In this document: piece after piece, positions 6,387 to 9,353 of the stretch
How the letters are laid out: each line of letters begins with the position of its first letter
How positions within the stretch are numbered: the first letter of the stretch is position 1
NCBI GenBank assembly: GCA_040507895.1
Contig: JBEVNX010000162.1
Location: 1-9,353, forward strand
Length of the DNA stretch: 9,353 bases
Reading direction: 5' to 3'
Origin: JBEVNX01 sp040507895
GTDB lineage: Bacteria; Desulfobacterota; Binatia; JACPRU01
Notes under the pieces: generated by a model
What the model was told of the DNA's origin: nothing
The model's database searches: none
Seen by the model: only the letters and a program-made list of their open reading frames with translations
Position numbers and translations under genes: made by a program

Positions 6387-9353
6387 TCAGACCTCCGCGC
6401 TGCCGTCAGCCATTTGTCGCGTTTTCTCCCTCGTGTCCACCCGGTCGGCCGGCTCCACGCCGAGCTCCGAGAGCAGCGCGAGAACGCCTTCGACGATGCC
6501 CTGGAGATCGATGCGCAGCACGGGCAGCGAGACCTCGTTGTCGGGCGTGACGCGCACGTCACGGCGCTTGCGCACCAGCGCGGTCAGCCGGGCGGGATCG
6601 ACGGGGCTCGATTCGTGGAAGCGAAGCACCAGCCGGCTCGCCTGGCGGCGAAGGCGCACCACCATGCCGTTCCTGAGATGGCGGCGGAGATCCATGACGT
6701 CGACGAGCGCGCGGACTCGCGCCGGCACCGGGCCGAAGCGATCCTCGAGCTCGCCCGAGAGCTCGTCGAGCTCTTCGCGGCTCGAGGCGCGAGCCATGCG
6801 CTTGTAGAGCGCCAGTCGCTGGCTCACGTCGGCGACGTAGTCCTCGGGAATGAACGCCGAGATGCCGAGCTGGATCTCGGGCTCGACCTCGACGCGGCGC
6901 CGCTCGCCGCGCAGCTCGCGGATCGCCTCCTCGAGCATCTGGGTATAGAGCTCGAAGCCGACCGCGGCCACCTGCCCCGACTGCTGGCGGCCGAGCAGGT
7001 TGCCGGCGCCCCGGATCTCGAGATCGTGCATGGCGAGGCGGAACCCGCCGCCGAGGTCGTCGAGCGAAGCGAGGACCTCGAGACGCTTTTGCGCGTCGCG
7101 CCCGAGCAACTGCTCGCCCGGTAGCAGCAGATAGGCGTAGGCCCGCTGGTGCGAGCGGCCGACGCGGCCGCGCAGCTGATAGAGCTGAGCCAGGCCGAAG
7201 TGATCGGCCCGGTCGATGAAGATCGTGTTGGCGTTCGGGATGTCCAACCCCGATTCGATGATCGCCGTGGTGACCAGCACGTCGACGCGCTTCTCGAGGA
7301 AATCGAGCATCACCCTCTCGAGCGCCCCGGCGTTCATCTGCCCGTGGGCGACTCCGAAGCGCGCCTCGGGGATGATCTCGCGCAAGCGCCTCGCTACGGC
7401 GTCGATCGTCTCGACGCGGTTGTGCACGAAGAAGACCTGTCCGCCGCGCGCGACCTCGCGCAGCGCCGCCTCGCGGATCACGGATTCGTCATGGCGGGTG
7501 ATGAACGTGCGAATCGCCTGGCGGTCGAGCGGCGGGCTCTCGATGATGGAAAGGTCGCGTATGCCGGACAGGGCCATGTGCAGCGTGCGCGGAATGGGCG
7601 TGGCGGTGAGCGTCAGCACGTCGACGACCTTCTTGAGCTTCTTGATCTTCTCCTTGTGAGAGACCCCGAAGCGGTGCTCCTCGTCGATCACCAGGAGGCC
7701 CAGGTCCTTGAGCTCGACGTCGGCCTGAAGCAGCCGGTGCGTGCCGACGACGATGTCGACCTCCCCGCGCCTCATGGCCTGCAGCACCCGCTTCGCTTCC
7801 TCGCCGCGGCGGAAGCGCGAGAGCATCTCGACGCGCACCGGGAAGCCGGCGAAGCGTTTGTGGAACGTCTCGTAGTGCTGCTGCGCCAGCACCGTGGTCG
7901 GCACGAGCACCAGCACTTGCTTGCCTTCCATCACGACGGCGAAAGCGGCGCGCAGCGCCACCTCGGTCTTGCCGAAGCCGACGTCGCCGCACACCAGCCG
8001 GTCCATCGGGCGCTGCTTCTGCAGGTCGGCGATCACGTCCTGGATCGCCCGCTCCTGGTCGGGAGTCTCTTCGAACGGGAAGCGCGCCTCGAACTCGCGG
8101 AAGTACTGATCGGGAGCGCCGAAGGCGTGGCCTTCCATGACCTCGCGCGCGGCGTAGATGCCGAGGAGCTCGTGAGCCATCTCCATCACCGCCTCGCGGG
8201 TCTTCGCCTTCACCTTCTCCCAAGCCGCGCCGCCGAGCTTGTCGAGATCCGGCGCGGCACCGTCGGCGCCGACGTACTTCTCGACGACGTTGATGCGGTC
8301 GACCGGCACGTAGAGGCGATCGCCGCCGTGATACTCGAGGTGCAGGTAGTCGCCCTCGGTGTCGGCGACCGCGAGGTGCCGCAATCCTTTGTAGCGTCCG
8401 ATCCCGTGATCGATGTGCACGACGAGATCGTCCGGCTTGAGCTCGGCGAGGCTCGCGAGAAATTTTCCGACGTCGATCGCGCGCCCGCGCCGGCGGCGCC
8501 TCTCGCCGAAGATCTCCTCCCCTGCCACGAGCGTGAGCCGGTCGACCGGCAGCCGGAATCCCGCCGACAGCTCGCCGATCAAAATGGCCCGTCTCACCTC
8601 CGGGGGCACCGCCGGGAAGGCGCGGTCGAGGATCGGCGTTTCGACCTCGTGGACGGCGAGCAGGCCTCTCAGACGGTTTGCCTGCGCGCGGTCGTGAACG
8701 ACGAGCAGCACGCGCTCGCCGTCGCGCTCCCACGCGTGCATCCGATCGACCAGCGGCCGGATGGAAGTGTCGCGGCCGGCCGCCGCGGCCACGCCGAGAT
8801 CGTCGGTGGTGAAGCTCTTCACCTGCAGCACTCCATGCCGCGCGTCCTCGCCCGCCCGAATGTCGATGACGTCGAGGTCGACGTGCGCGAACTGCTCGCG
8901 CTTCCCGCGCCAGGTCGCCGGGTCGAGATACAGCTCGCCCGCGCGCGGCACCAGGCGCCGGGTCGCGGTGGCGGCCGCCTCGTGCTCGGCGAGCGAGCGC
9001 GCGAACGCTTCCTCGCTCGCCTCCACCGCCGCTGGTTGGTCGATCCAGAACAAGGTTCCCGCCGGACAGTAGTCGACGAACGAAGCGAGACCCGGATACA
9101 GGAACGGCAGCAGGAAGGGGCTGCCGGGGAAGCCGAGGCCCGCTTCCATGCGATCGAGGGCCGTCAGACGATCGGCGCGCTTCACGTCGAGATCGCCAGC
9201 GCGTGTCTCGACCGCGCGGCGCACGGCGGGATCGCTCCAGCGAGCCGCCGAGTATTCGCGCCACGGCGTGATCAGGACCTCGGGCACGCGGCCGAGCGAG
9301 CACTGGGTGGCCGGATCGAAGCCGCGGATGGATTCGAGAGCGTCCCCCTCGAA
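6387..9353 (-). CDS. mfd: Transcription-repair coupling factor Mfd (partial, N-terminus off the right edge)
   Basis: The window holds 988 codons of an open frame that runs through the right edge; about 150-170 N-terminal residues are probably missing by comparison with family length (about 1150). The GTG at 9287 is not the true start, because the 22 codons before it also look like Mfd. Mfd is a DNA translocase that pushes stalled RNA polymerase off damaged templates and recruits UvrA. Numbering from the first in-window codon, UvrB-like homology is followed by the RNA polymerase interaction domain at about 305-362 (VHIDHGIGRYKGL to YVPVDRINVV). The helicase core then shows Walker A GDVGFGKTE (456-464), DEEHRFG (557-563), TATPIPRT (583-590), HGQM (670-673), ESGLDIPNANT from about 700, and QLRGRVGRS (726-734). 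The C-terminal TRCF domain follows to the end. It is the first visible gene of the mfd, surA-like, pdxA, uvrA run. Confidence 0.98.
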   Translation of the reverse strand, partial: FEGDALESIRGFDPATQCSLGRVPEVLITPWREYSAARWSDPAVRRAVETRAGDLDVKRADRLTALDRMEAGLGFPGSPFLLPFLYPGLASFVDYCPAGTLFWIDQPAAVEASEEAFARSLAEHEAAATATRRLVPRAGELYLDPATWRGKREQFAHVDLDVIDIRAGEDARHGVLQVKSFTTDDLGVAAAAGRDTSIRPLVDRMHAWERDGERVLLVVHDRAQANRLRGLLAVHEVETPILDRAFPAVPPEVRRAILIGELSAGFRLPVDRLTLVAGEEIFGERRRRRGRAIDVGKFLASLAELKPDDLVVHIDHGIGRYKGLRHLAVADTEGDYLHLEYHGGDRLYVPVDRINVVEKYVGADGAAPDLDKLGGAAWEKVKAKTREAVMEMAHELLGIYAAREVMEGHAFGAPDQYFREFEARFPFEETPDQERAIQDVIADLQKQRPMDRLVCGDVGFGKTEVALRAAFAVVMEGKQVLVLVPTTVLAQQHYETFHKRFAGFPVRVEMLSRFRRGEEAKRVLQAMRRGEVDIVVGTHRLLQADVELKDLGLLVIDEEHRFGVSHKEKIKKLKKVVDVLTLTATPIPRTLHMALSGIRDLSIIESPPLDRQAIRTFITRHDESVIREAALREVARGGQVFFVHNRVETIDAVARRLREIIPEARFGVAHGQMNAGALERVMLDFLEKRVDVLVTTAIIESGLDIPNANTIFIDRADHFGLAQLYQLRGRVGRSHQRAYAYLLLPGEQLLGRDAQKRLEVLASLDDLGGGFRLAMHDLEIRGAGNLLGRQQSGQVAAVGFELYTQMLEEAIRELRGERRRVEVEPEIQLGISAFIPEDYVADVSQRLALYKRMARASSREELDELSGELEDRFGPVPARVRALVDVMDLRRHLRNGMVVRLRRQASRLVLRFHESSPVDPARLTALVRKRRDVRVTPDNEVSLPVLRIDLQGIVEGVLALLSELGVEPADRVDTREKTRQMADGSAEV
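6391..6396 (-). promoter_or_regulatory. Ribosome binding site of the surA-like gene
   Basis: GGAGGT lies six bases before the ATG at 6384, inside the last codons of mfd. It is the strongest Shine-Dalgarno seen in the window and fixes the start of the surA-like gene. Its position implies that ribosomes finishing mfd can re-initiate here. Confidence 0.8.

Noticed and set aside
4630..6807. A 725-codon open frame on the plus strand.
   Set aside because: It lies wholly antisense to pdxA, surA-like and mfd, which all have clear homology and motifs. Its translation is compositionally odd (rich in Leu, Asp, Arg, Val) with no recognisable domain. Long antisense frames are expected in GC-rich coding DNA.
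1..9353. Hidden novel system, mobile element, CRISPR array or RNA gene.
   Set aside because: No repeat arrays, transposase or integrase motifs, or tRNA/rRNA signatures were seen. Nearly every base is accounted for by six conserved housekeeping genes.

Overview
The window is a compact, very GC-rich stretch of bacterial chromosome in which every supported gene lies on the minus strand, so it reads from right to left. It holds six genes: mfd (5' end outside the window), a SurA-type periplasmic peptidyl-prolyl isomerase, pdxA, uvrA, a cysteine desulfurase (iscS) and an A-type iron-sulfur carrier (erpA/iscA). The signal-peptide-bearing SurA-like chaperone points to a diderm (Gram-negative-type) organism. 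The GC content and gene set fit a delta-proteobacterial, Myxococcota, Binatota or Acidobacteriota-like lineage, but the sequence alone does not fix the taxon.

Layout. From 9353 to about 4471, mfd, surA-like and pdxA follow each other with almost no intergenic DNA, and uvrA (to 1637) overlaps or abuts pdxA. This looks like one transcription unit. It combines transcription-coupled repair (Mfd), damage recognition (UvrA), outer-membrane protein folding (SurA-like) and pyridoxal phosphate synthesis (PdxA). The promoter of this unit must lie to the right of the window.

The only real intergenic gap (1572-1636) holds the clearest regulatory signal: a near-consensus sigma70-type promoter (TTGACA, 17 bp, TATACA). 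Its -35 overlaps the uvrA stop codon and its -10 lies inside a long dyad symmetry centred at 1604. It should drive a separate iron-sulfur cluster unit, iscS then erpA/iscA, which may continue past the left edge. PdxA contributes to making PLP, the cofactor of the cysteine desulfurase, so the two units are biochemically linked, though no shared regulation is visible.

The content is conserved housekeeping machinery. I found no mobile element, CRISPR array, RNA gene, defence island or other sign of a new system. The points most worth a second look are the iscS promoter/operator, the mfd-uvrA co-arrangement, and the iscS-erpA pairing without iscU between them.
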